Below the pieces are notes generated by a model, which was not told where the DNA came from, did no database searches, and saw nothing but the letters and a program-made list of their open reading frames with translations. A stretch of DNA of 64,000 nucleotides from Garcia nutans (taxonomy: Eukaryota > Streptophyta > Magnoliopsida > Malpighiales > Euphorbiaceae), in contig CANTUV010000039.1 of assembly GCA_947685225.1 (NCBI GenBank), forward strand, positions 36,758,001 to 36,822,000, read 5' to 3'. How positions within the stretch are numbered: the first letter of the stretch is position 1; each line of letters begins with the position of its first letter. A program made the position numbers and the translations under genes. This document shows positions 1 through 8,954 of this stretch, one piece after another.

Positions 1-1308
1 CAGAAAGATGCATATGATTGGTGGAAGACAGTTCCTCATGCCATGGATAATCCACCGACCTTGTCTTAGGGTGATTTTCTGCTGAAGTTTGAGCAGAAGT
101 ATACTCTGAGGGAGTATAAGGATGCTAAGAAGATGAAGTTTTTGAATCTGAGGCAGGATAACCGGACAGTGACAGAGTATGAGATTGAGTTTATTCGGTT
201 GAGTCATTATGCCGGTGGGATTATTTCAGATGAGATAGACCGGTGCAGGAGATTTGAGGAGAGGTTGAGGCCCTCTATTATGTGTATTGTTGTTGGTTCC
301 CGGTATCAGGATCTTTTGCAGCTTGTTGCAGCGGCCCGGCGTGTTGAGAGAGCGCAGGCTATTGCAGCAACTTCTACTAAGGAGGACACTAGAGTTAGGA
401 GACCCCAGTTTGAGGCAGGGTCTTCATCTCCAAAGAGAGGCCGAGGAGGTCATTTTCAAAAGTTTAGTAGGGGCCAGAAGCATCCTATTAGGTCAGTACC
501 ACATCAGAGGCAGAGACCGAGACCTACAGTTTCTGTGGCTAGTGCATCGACCCCAGTGGCTCAGAGTTCTGCTCCACCTGTTTGTGTTCATTGTGGTAGA
601 ACACACGGAGGTGATTGCAGGTGGAAAGGCACTTTGGAAGTATGTTTCAGATGTGGATCACTTGACCATTTCATCAGAGCTTGTCCTGAGCTACAGAAGG
701 ATAGGCAGACAGATTCTGCAGTTTCTCGACCTAGTGTCAGAGGAGGTTGTAGTGGCAGAGGTTTCAGTAGAGGTGGTAGACAAGGGTTCAGTCAGAGAGG
801 AGGCTCTACATCTGAAGGCAGTAGGCCAGATGAGGCTGGGCCTTCTCAGCGAGTGTATGTGATGCAGAGGCAGCCAGATGCTTTAGCCATCATTGCGGAT
901 ACATTTTCTTTATTTGGCATTTCTGTACTTGCTTTGATTTATCCTGGTTCTACTCATTCATACATAAGTGCATCCATCTTGCCTATGTCTGAATTGCATT
1001 CTGAGTCCCTAGGATTTGATGTTTTGGTGACAAATCCTTTAGGGCATAGTGTTGTGGTGAGTAAAGTGCACCGAGATAGTCCAATTATTGTTCAGGATGA
1101 GGAGTCCTTAGGTGATTTGATTAAAATGCCTTTTAAGGAGTATGATTTGATTTTAGGCATGGATTGGTTGTCTAAGCATGGAGCTATAGTAGATTGTCAG
1201 AAGAAGTGTGTTACCCTAAGAACCGGTGATGGTAGAGGTGTGATGGTATCTAGTGAGCAGAGACAGATTGCACCTTGTTTGTTTCAGCTGTTGCAGTTAG
1301 GAGGATGA
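1..1308 (+). pseudogene. gag-protease of the chromovirus (5'-partial, disabled)
   Basis: The reading frame is already open at base 1, so gag starts upstream. An in-frame TAG at 67-69 interrupts it and the frame then runs to 1308. The capsid-like part is followed by a basic Gly/Arg/Ser-rich stretch and one zinc knuckle (CFRCGSLDHFIRACPE, pattern CX2CX4HX4C, near 630-690). The retropepsin follows near 920-1200 and contains GSTHSYIS and the downstream LILGMDWL motif. The catalytic Asp expected just before the Pro-Gly is a Tyr here (ALIYPGSTHSYIS), so the protease is probably dead even without the stop. A frameshift near 1290 separates it from RT. Confidence 0.92.
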
Positions 1309-2238
1309 TTCAGAAAGGGTGTGATGCTTATCTTGCTCATGTTGTGGATACCAGAGTAGTGGGTTCTCAACTTGATAGTATACCAACAGTTGCGAAATTT
1401 CCAGATGTGTTTCCCGAGGAGTTTCCAGGGTTACCCCCTGAGAGAGAGGTTGAGTTTGGTATCAATTTATTGCCTGGTACCACTCCCATCTCTATTACTC
1501 CATATCGAATGGCACCTGCTAAGTTGAGAGAGTTGAAGGTGCAATTGCAGGAGTTGTTGGATAAAGGTTTGTTTGCCTTAGTGTTTCTCCGTGGGGAGCT
1601 CCTGTTTTATTTGTGAAGAAGAAGGATGGTACCTTAAGATTATACATTGATTATAGGCAGTTGAATAAGGTGACCATCAAGAATAAGTATCCTTTGCCTC
1701 AGAGAGATGATCTCTTTGATCAATTAAAAGGAGCAGCAGTATTCTCTAAGATTGATCTGAGATCGGGGTACCATCAGTTGAGAATCAGAGAGGAAGATGT
1801 TCCTAAAATAGCTTTCCGCATAAGGTATGGGCATTATGAATTTTTGGTAATGCCTTTTGGATTGACGAATGCACCTGCAGCTTTTATAGATTTGATGAAC
1901 AGGGTGTTTAAACCCTATCTAGATCAGTTTGTAGTAGTTTTTATCGATGATATTTTAGTATATTCGTATAATGAGGAGGATCATGATAAGCACTTGCGGA
2001 TAGTATTGCAGACCTTGAGAGAGAAGCAATTATATGCTAAGTTGTCGAAGTGTGAGTTTTGGCTTGATCAAGTGGCTTTTCTGGGTCATGTGGTTTCAGC
2101 ATATGGTATTAGATTTGATCCGGGTAAAGTTGAAGCTATTTTGAATTGGAATCCATTGAAGTTTGTGACTGAAGTTGGAAGTTTTCTGGGTTTGGCAGGC
2201 TATTATCGACGGTTTGTGAAGGGTTTTTCTTAGCTACT
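1275..2238 (+). pseudogene. reverse transcriptase of the chromovirus (frameshifted)
   Basis: The protease-RT linker runs to about 1590 and contains FPDVFPEEFPGLPPEREVEF, a Ty3/gypsy hallmark. The RT palm follows from about 1600 to 2233 with KKKDGTLRLYIDYRQLN, YPLPQRDDLFDQL, LRSGYHQLRI, MPFGLTNAPAAF and an intact FIDD active site (FVVVFIDDILVYS). Two single-base-type frameshifts, near 1585 (inside SPWGAPVLFVKKK) and near 2233 (in the GFSLLATPLT region), break the frame. The order and motifs are those of chromovirus pol. Only one further region of the RT is damaged, so this was once an autonomous element. Confidence 0.93.
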
Positions 2239-2790
2239 CCACTCACCAGATTGTTTTGGAAGGGAGTTAGATTTGTGTGGATAGATCAGTGTCAAGCAAG
2301 CTTTGAGCAGTTGAAGGAGATATTAACTCAAGCTCCTATTCTTACCTTGCCTGTGGAAGATAAACCATATGTGATTCACAGTGATGCTTCATATAACGGT
2401 TTAGGTTGTGTTTTGATGCAAGAGGATAGAGTCATAGCTTATGCTTCTCGGCAGTTGAAGATGCATGAGTTGAATTACCCAACGCATGATTTGGAGTTAG
2501 CAGCTATAGTTTTTGCTTTGAAGATTTGGTGACACTACTTGTACGGGGAGAAGTGTTTCATTTATATGGATCACAAGAGTTTGAAATACTTGGGTGTTCA
2601 GAGAGAGCTGAATCTTCGGCAAAGACGGTGGTTGGAGTTGATCAAAGACTATGACTGTTTGATTGATTATCATTCTGGTAAGGCAAATGTTGTTGCTGAT
2701 GCCTTAAGTCGAAAGTCTTTGGCAGGTTTGACTGCTTATTCTCTCTCGTTGCTTGTTGAATTGAGAGCATTGCATGCTAGTTTTGGATCA
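2239..2790 (+). pseudogene. RNase H domain of the chromovirus pol
   Basis: This follows RT directly. Visible motifs are FEQLKEILTQAPIL, the catalytic-region SDASYNGLGCVLMQ, IAYASRQLKMHELNYPTHDLELAAIVFALKIW, and after the break YMDHKSLKYL and KANVVADALSRKS. A TGA at 2530-2532 replaces the usual basic residue between LKIW and HYLYG. The catalytic Asp, Glu and Asp positions seem present. The tether to integrase starts at about 2790. Confidence 0.9.
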
Positions 2791-4263
2791 TGTGATTATG
2801 GTGCTTTGCTGGCTCAGTTGCAGTTGAGACCGGTCTTGTTGGATCAAATTAGAGAGGCTCAATTGGCAGATGAAAAAATTCAGAAGATTGTTTTGGATAG
2901 CCAAAAAGGAGAGAGTAGACACTGTCAGGTGAGAAGTGATGGTAGTTTATGGTTCAAAGATAGATTGTGTGTTCCTGATGATGCAAGACTAAGAAAGACT
3001 ATTTTGGAGGAAGCCCATCAGTCGGTTTTTGCTATACACTCTGGGAGTACTACAATGTATCATGATTTGAAGCAACATTATTGGCGGTCAGGTATGAAGA
3101 GGGATATAGTGGAGTTTGTATCCAAATGTTTCACTTGTCAGAGAGTGAAGGCCGAGCACCAAGTTCCTTCGGGGTTGCTCCAACCTTTATCAGTGCCTGA
3201 ATGGAAATGGGAGTGAGTAATGATGGATTTTGTGACTGGTTTGCCTTTGACTCAGAAGAAGCATGATGCAATTTGGGTGATTGTTGATAGATTGATGAAG
3301 ATAGCTCATTTTCTTCTAGTTTGGATGGACTATTCTCTTGAGAAGTTGGCTGAGCTGTATATCAGTGAGATAGTGAGATTGCATGGAGTCCCAATTTCTT
3401 TAGTGTTTGATCTAGATCCCCAGTTTACTTTAAGGTTTTGGAAGAGTTTGCATGTTGCTTTGGGTTCTCGATTGCACTTTAGTACTGCTTTTCATCCCCA
3501 GACAGATGGGCAGTTAGAGAGAGTGATACAGATTTTAGAGGACATGTTGAGAAGCTGTGTCATTGATTTCTCTGGGAGTTGGGACCGATTCTTGCCATTT
3601 ATTGAGTTTGCTTATAACAACAGTCATCAGTCCAGTATTAGAATGGCACCTTATGAGGCATTGTATGGTAGAAGATGCAGAACACCTCTATGTTAGAATG
3701 AGGTTGGAGAAGGTAAGTTGGTTGGTCCCAATTCGATTAAAGAAACGGAGGAGAAAGTGAAGATAATTCGGGATCGGTTGAAAGCAGCTTCAGACCGACA
3801 GAAATCCTATTTAGATTTGAAGAGGAGAGATATAGAGTTTAGTGTTGGAGATAAAGTTTTTTAAAAGTGTCTCCTTGGAAGAGAATTTTGAGATTTGGCC
3901 GCAAAGGAAAGTTGAGTCCTCGTTTCATTAGACCTTATGGGGTGCTGGAGAGAGTTGGACCAGTGGCTTATCAACTAGCTTTGCCTCCTGAGTTGGATAA
4001 AATTCACAATATCTTCTATGTTTCTATGCTACGGAGGTACAGGTCAGACCCATCTCATGTTTTGTCAGTGGAATACATTAAGGTGAGTCCGGATCTGACT
4101 TTTGAAGAAGAACCAGTGGTCATTTTAGCACATGGAGTGAAAGAGTTGAGAAATAAGAAAGTGTCAATTGTGAAGTTCTTTGGAAGAATCATGCTAGAGA
4201 AGAGGCAACTTGGGAGAGTGAGCAAGTGATGCGAGATTAGTATCCTTAGTTATTCCAGATTTG
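2791..4263 (+). pseudogene. integrase plus chromodomain-like tail of the chromovirus
   Basis: The HHCC zinc-binding domain is visible at about 3010-3170 (H-H then CFTCQRVK). The catalytic core follows with all three acidic residues still present: Asp in MMDFVTGLP, Asp in FDLDPQFT, and Glu in DGQLERVIQILEDM. Stops at 3214-3216 and 3694-3696, and a frameshift in the T/A run near 3861, disable it. The C-terminus has VGPVAYQLALPPEL, IHNIFYVSMLRRY and EEEPVVILAHGVKELRNKKV. In a shifted frame it continues into a chromodomain-like EEATWESEQVMR ending near 4263. That tail is what places the element among the chromoviruses. Confidence 0.9.
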
Positions 4264-4275
4264 AGAACAGGTAAT

Positions 4276-4309
4276 TTCGAGGACGAAATTATTTTGTAGA
4301 GGGGGAGAA
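4276..4309 (+). promoter_or_regulatory. pre-PPT motif and polypurine tract of the chromovirus
   Basis: TTCGAGGACGAAATTATTT (from 4276) is followed by the purine run agagggggagaa (4298-4309), directly before the LTR start at 4311. The same 19-nt motif precedes the PPT of the noncoding element at 34851. The tract should prime plus-strand DNA synthesis. Confidence 0.85.
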
Positions 4310-5139
4310 TTGTAATATCCCTAATGATACCCTAAAATTTTGGAATGCTTATTTGTGAGGATTGGATTAAATAATTTAAAGTGTATATATTACTAATGGA
4401 ATAAGAGGAGATGTGTATATGTTGCATATATGGGGATATATACAAAATATATACAAGCCAATGAGTCAAAAGAGATATTTTGATTAATTAAATGGATTTG
4501 TTTAATGTTAGTGGAAGATGATGTTAGTGGATGATTATTATATTGTTTAAATGTATGGTGGAGAGTGATTTGGGGAAAAGAGGTTTGGTTATTAGAGAAG
4601 AATGTGTTGACTTTGCTTTTTCTTTCTTCTTCTTCTTTCATCTTCATCTTCTTCCTTCCTTCTAGTGAGCCGGCCACCATTATCAACCAAAGGAAAAGGG
4701 ATTTTGTTGCTTCCAAGCTCAAGAGATTGAAAGAATTCAAGAGATCAAGTTGGAGTTTTAAGGATTTTCTTCACTTTTGGTAAGTTTTCAACTTGTTTCT
4801 TGGTTTTCTTTTGAGTTTGTTGGATGGTTATTGTAGATGCGTTTATGGTTATTTTGGTGTGTTTGAAGTGTTTTGTCTTGGTAACTTTGATTTTTGGGTT
4901 TGGATTGAAGAGAAAAAGGGTTGAGTTTAGTGAGAGAGGCAAGTGAGTGGATTGTGTGATTTTTGAGTTGTGAATATGGTGGTGTTTGTGTTTGATGTTT
5001 GTGATGGAGTTGTTTTGAGGTTTACTCAAGTATTATATGGTGTTGATGGATTTGGTTGAATTTGTGTGGTGTTGATAAGGGTTTAGAAAGATGATTGTTG
5101 GTTGTGGCTTTGTTGGTGTCGATTTCAGGTTTTTTGGCC

Positions 5140-5430
5140 TGACACGCCCATTAACACGGCCATATCTTTGGGCGTGTCATTGGTTCTGTTCTTTGGGTTG
5201 GTGACACGAGCAGTGACATGCCCATGTCACTGAGCGTGTCACAGCTTCTGTGTTGTAGTAGCATTGACATGGCCAGTGATACGCCCATGTCACCAAGCAT
5301 GTCATAGCCTCTGTGTTGGAGGAGGATTGACACGGCCAGTGACATGCCTATGTCACTGAGTGTGTCAAAGCTTCTGTGTTGTTAGTTTAGGGCACGGTCA
5401 GGGACACGCCCGTGTTGTTGAGCGTGTCAA
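5140..5430. repeat. GACACG hairpin cluster in the chromovirus LTR
   Basis: About five imperfect units contain arms of the type GACACGCCCA ... TGGGCGTGTC and GACATGCCCATGTC, separated by a recurring spacer around cttctgtgttg. Several units have decayed by C-to-T or G-to-A changes, as expected for methylated CpG. The cluster matches in kind those in the LARD and Athila-type LTRs. Confidence 0.75.
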
Positions 5431-6456
5431 GTGTAGAGTTTTCCCTAGATAGTTCTCTTTCTTATTTTCTTATGTGTATCTCTAAGTGAGTGTGTATGAT
5501 CACCTTTGGATTAGGTTTTGAAGAGAATTGAGTTACCCAAGCCAAGGTTTGAGGGATATCTTGGAAGAGGAAGTTGTTAGAGTAGTGTTGTTGCTCTTAG
5601 AGGTAAGTACAAACTTTGAATGATTGCATACATTTATATGACATTGAGACTTAACACATTTAGTTGAGAAATGTGTTAAGTAACTTGATATATTGTTGAT
5701 GAATGAGTTATATGTTATGATATGCATAATGTGAATTATGTTGATGTATCAATGCAATTGAGTAATGTATTGTATATGAAAAGAAATGTGGAAAAATGCG
5801 ATATGAGATGTGAAAACATAATGTAACCAATCGATATTGAGATGAAATAGAAGAATGAGAAAAATGAGAAAAGATGATATACTAAGGCAATGAGCCTAGT
5901 TTGATTATGAGAAATGAAATGAGAAATGAATTGTGAAAGAGATTGATAATGAGATAAATGAATAAATTATGTGCCTAGTATATTATTCAATTTTCAGAGT
6001 TCTGGGTTTGGCGGCATGCCTATGAATTGCTAGGCAAGTGAAAAGACCGGGTCTTAAGCTGAGCCCAGCTAATAAATGTGATGTTTTTGAGGTGAAAAGA
6101 TCGGGTCGTAAGCCTCAAAAACTGTAACAGTCTAGCCAGGTTGAGGACCAAGATACTGGAGCCCTAGGGTCTAGCCGGGTTGAGGTCCAAGAGACTGGAT
6201 CTGTTACATTATCCATGAATATATATATTGCCTATGGGGCTAGACACAAGGTGTCAATATGGACCAAAGCAGTAACTTTGAACTTTGAATAGCATATTAG
6301 TTTCATTTTGGGCCCATGCTTGTCTTTGCTTTAATGTGAATTATGAAATGTGATGCAAATGATTAATATGTTGAGATATAATGCAATGAGTTGATATATT
6401 CATATATATTGTGCATGAGCATCGCATTGATCTATATTGAATCAAAGTTTGTACCA

Positions 6457-6499
6457 CTAAGCTTTCTGCTTAGCGCGATTGTGGTTCATCGCGCAGGTG
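6457..6499 (+). promoter_or_regulatory. twin-hairpin motif ending in CAGGTG (chromovirus LTR)
   Basis: CTAAGC (6457-6462), a 5-nt loop, then GCTTAG (6468-6473) form hairpin one. CGCG (6474-6477), a 12-nt loop, then CGCG (6490-6493) form hairpin two. CAGGTG follows. The LARD LTRs have the same stems with different loop sequences, which suggests an RNA or DNA structure under constraint. The function is unknown to me. Confidence 0.65.
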
Positions 6500-6958
6500 A
6501 CAGGATAGATCCGGTTGTGCCGGAGAGCTCGTCTAGACCGAATTGAGTCTAGGCTTGAGTTTGTGATAGCAGTGTTGAGTTGTGGTCATCAAGATCAGAG
6601 ACGAACTGCCAACATGTATAAATTCTATAATTTTGTAAACATTAATTTTGATATATATACATATGTATTTTCCGCTGCTTATTTAACAAATGTTTGGAAC
6701 AGACTGTTTTTGGATAAACTTTTGGGGTAATGAAGATATATATATATGTATTTTAACAAGGAATGTTTTCTCTATTGATTTCTATAACATGAGTTAAATA
6801 TTTTAAGTTTACTCGGACTGACTTATGATGCTTATATGTTAAAGATTAAAGTTTGGTTTGTTTAAAATGAACCGTGACACCCCTTTATCTAGTATTCGTA
6901 TATCGCATGTTGTGCCGGTGTATGTGGTGTGCGTATATTGGGGTACGGGGGTGTTACA

Positions 6959-7359
6959 ATAGAGGTGGGGGTGTTTGGGTTTGTTGGTCTATTGGGTGTG
7001 TGGATTGTGATGCTGGTGGTGTCAGATTAACTTGATGTCTTATAATGGAGATAAGGTCTCTGATTGAAGCGGTTTACTCCCAAGCAATTTACTCAATTAG
7101 GCTCGGTGACTGTAAGATTATAGAGGCTATATGGGTTAGAGGTGTATAAAGAGCAGAAGGACTAATTGTTGACGGCCAAATGATGGAGGGTCCAGTTCCT
7201 ATGGGGCCCATTACTGATGGCCGAGCTGAGGAGTAGTGGTTTGGGTCTGATGAAGTGTTTTGGATAGTGTTTGGGTGTTGGGGTGTCTATGGTGGCTTGA
7301 GAAAACGATTTTACGATACAAGGGAATTATTTTGTGTGTTATGGGTCATGTCTTGAGTC
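6959..7359. other. unassigned G/T-rich stretch
   Basis: This is flanking DNA next to the chromovirus LTR end, G-rich and T-rich on the plus strand. No open frame longer than about 60 codons and no recognisable domain is seen. It may be the site into which the chromovirus inserted. Confidence 0.4.
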
Positions 7360-7814
7360 ATATTGTCCATTCTTAGGGATTAGCTTGTCCACATTCAACA
7401 CATCACTTATAACAGGTGGACCTTTGTAGACTCATGAGTCAGCTCACCTACCTACAAGACAAAGAAAAAAGGATCGGACTCTAGCAGAAAACTCTAATAC
7501 CTAAGTCAGTATCCAATCTATCTACAGATAAGCAAGCCAGAAGAGTAGGAAAAATATCCTTTACCTATGGGGATTAGCCCCTATTTATAGGCGAAGGTGA
7601 TGAGACAACCTCTGAAGATGGTAGCGCGAATCATATAAGTGTCAGTGTCATACGACGACTATATTAAAGATCTATCTTCCGGACAAAAGGAGCTCGGTCA
7701 GACTAAAGAGCTCAGTAACAAAGCCTACCTCCCAATGATAGTTCGGTCCTAGCCTCAGGAGTGTACCGAGCTCAGTCCAAGAGCTCGATAACTAGGAGTT
7801 AGTACCACTGTGCA
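7360..7814 (-). mobile_element. Retand/Tat-type LTR and leader fragment (antisense)
   Basis: Read on the minus strand, this stretch matches in order the LTR of the Retand-type element at 42153-42600. It has clusters of GAGCTCGGT-like words, a TATA element (CCTATAAATAGGGG, plus 7585-7600), a TTAGGTATTAGAG-type segment, TTCTTTGTCTTG, GGTCCACCTG, and after the LTR end a leader similar to the one at 42601. The LTR probably starts at TGCA (7814-7811). No coding part remains. Confidence 0.6.
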
Positions 7815-8127
7815 TATTTTTTTTTGAAAAAAAATATACATTTGGAAAGATTTTTTTTTTCACTTCCCATCAAATTTTATGAGCATTTTTCAAATTTTAG
7901 GCTATAAAAAAAATTCGTATAATGAAGATGGAGGGATTAAAGAAAAATGTGCAAAAAGAAAGATTTAACAGTATATTAATGTTTGTGATGATAGCAATAA
8001 TAACGGTAAAGTTGGAAGAAAGATAATTAATTTTGCCTTGATTTTAAAAAAATTTACACTTATAGACGGGATAAAAATTTTGTCCAAAAGTAAATTTCTG
8101 ATGAGAAGGATGGAGTATTTGTTGTTT
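7815..8127. other. AT-rich spacer with possible MITE debris
   Basis: The stretch holds poly-T and poly-A runs and two fragments resembling the ends of Stowaway-like MITEs (gatggaggga near 7927, aaggatggagta near 8107). No pair of terminal repeats could be assigned. No gene is seen. Confidence 0.35.
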
Positions 8128-8640
8128 TTAAAGTCAATGTGGATGCCTCCTTTGATCCTCAATTACATAGAATGGGACTGGGTAAGATGATCAAAGATAG
8201 TAGTGGTGACATTATTGCTTCTGTAGGTAATTCAATTCTGGAGAAAGTGAATGTTGAAGTTGCTACAGCTTTGACTCTACAATTCAGTTTATCTTTTGGT
8301 TGGGATTGTGGGATCAGGAAGATCAACGTGGAATCGGACTAACAATCTCTGATGACGGCACTGCACAAACCCTCTACCAATCGATCTTTTCATGCTCTTG
8401 TCCATTCAAACATTTTAGATGTTGCTGTTCATTTTGATTCCCATTCCTTTGCTTTTGTTAGGAGAGATATGAAAAAGCTTGCTAATGGTATAGCCAAATC
8501 GGCAGTTTATATTGATTATTTAATAGTATTTATGGAGAAAGTTCCTCTTATTGTCTCAGGCATTGCCTGAGCAGAATGTTTTTTTTGTTGGGGCTTCTTA
8601 ATATATTTCCTTTTCCTTTAAAAAAAAAAAAGTAAAAAAA
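8128..8640 (+). pseudogene. 5'-truncated LINE fragment (C-terminal RNase H)
   Basis: The translation from about 8131 gives FKVNVDASFDPQLHRMGLG, then IKDSSGDIIASVG, a segment ending KINVESD and a stop at 8340-8342, then in the same frame a C-terminal VRRDMKKLANGIAKSA motif ending at 8570. This is the RVT_3-type RNase H found at the C-terminus of plant LINE ORF2 proteins. An A-rich tail (8620-8645) follows about 50 bases after the stop, as in LINE 3' ends. The rest of the element is missing, as expected from truncated target-primed insertion. It lies only about 0.3 kb upstream of the PPR gene. Confidence 0.75.
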
Positions 8641-8954
8641 AAAAATCAAAATTGTTATTTATAATTTTTTGTTTTTTTAACATTAGAAAGCAAGTTGAGT
8701 TTAAATCTATTATCGAGTCTCTATATGCACTTACATTTAAATTGCCAAACTTGTCACTTATTGACTATTATACATCTTAATTCAGTCTATACAAAAAGAA
8801 ATTTTCGGGGAGTGAATGCAAGCGAAATAAACCTGAGATATTTGCTACTAAATTTTTTAAGGGCTAAACTGCATTTCCATATCCATATTGTTGGACTATT
8901 TTAAAGACGAAGTAAAAGCTTCTTCCTTTCTCACCCAATACCAAAATATCACAA
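8641..8954 (+). promoter_or_regulatory. probable promoter and 5' leader of the PPR gene
   Basis: This is the 314-bp AT-rich interval between the LINE poly(A) and the PPR start codon. No canonical TATA box is certain; ctattttaaag near 8893 is the nearest candidate. No other gene is seen here, so the transcription start should lie in or just beyond this interval. Confidence 0.35.

Larger units (their letters stand above)
1..6958 (+). mobile_element. Ty3/gypsy chromovirus (Tekay/Del-like), 5'-truncated by window edge
   Basis: This is the 3' part of an LTR retrotransposon. In order I see gag with a CCHC knuckle, aspartic protease, reverse transcriptase, RNase H, integrase, chromodomain-like tail, polypurine tract and 3' LTR. 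This order and a chromodomain after integrase mark the chromovirus branch of Ty3/gypsy. The long LTR starting TGTAATATCC suggests a Tekay/Del-like member. The polyprotein is broken by at least eight stops or frameshifts (stop at 67-69; shifts near 1290, 1585, 2233 and 3861; stops at 2530-2532, 3214-3216 and 3694-3696), so this copy cannot move by itself. The 5' LTR and primer-binding site lie outside the window. Confidence 0.93.
4311..6958 (+). repeat. 3' LTR of the chromovirus (2648 bp)
   Basis: The LTR starts TGTAATATCC and ends GGTGTTACA, with TG/CA termini. It is unusually long. Inside are AT-rich TATA-like sequence near 4423-4457, a pyrimidine tract at 4615-4665, a donor-like GTAAGT at 4780, a cluster of GACACG/CGTGTC inverted repeats (about 5140-5430), a long-range inverted repeat (5975-6001 with 6274-6300), and a twin-hairpin motif (6457-6499). 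Most of these features have positional counterparts in the LTRs of the noncoding element at 28523-37700. The partner LTR is outside the window, so age and target duplication cannot be judged. Confidence 0.88.

Noticed and set aside
287..862. 191-codon ORF overlapping gag in another frame
   Set aside because: It is a shadow of the gag frame, which has the zinc knuckle and protease motifs. The alternative frame has none.
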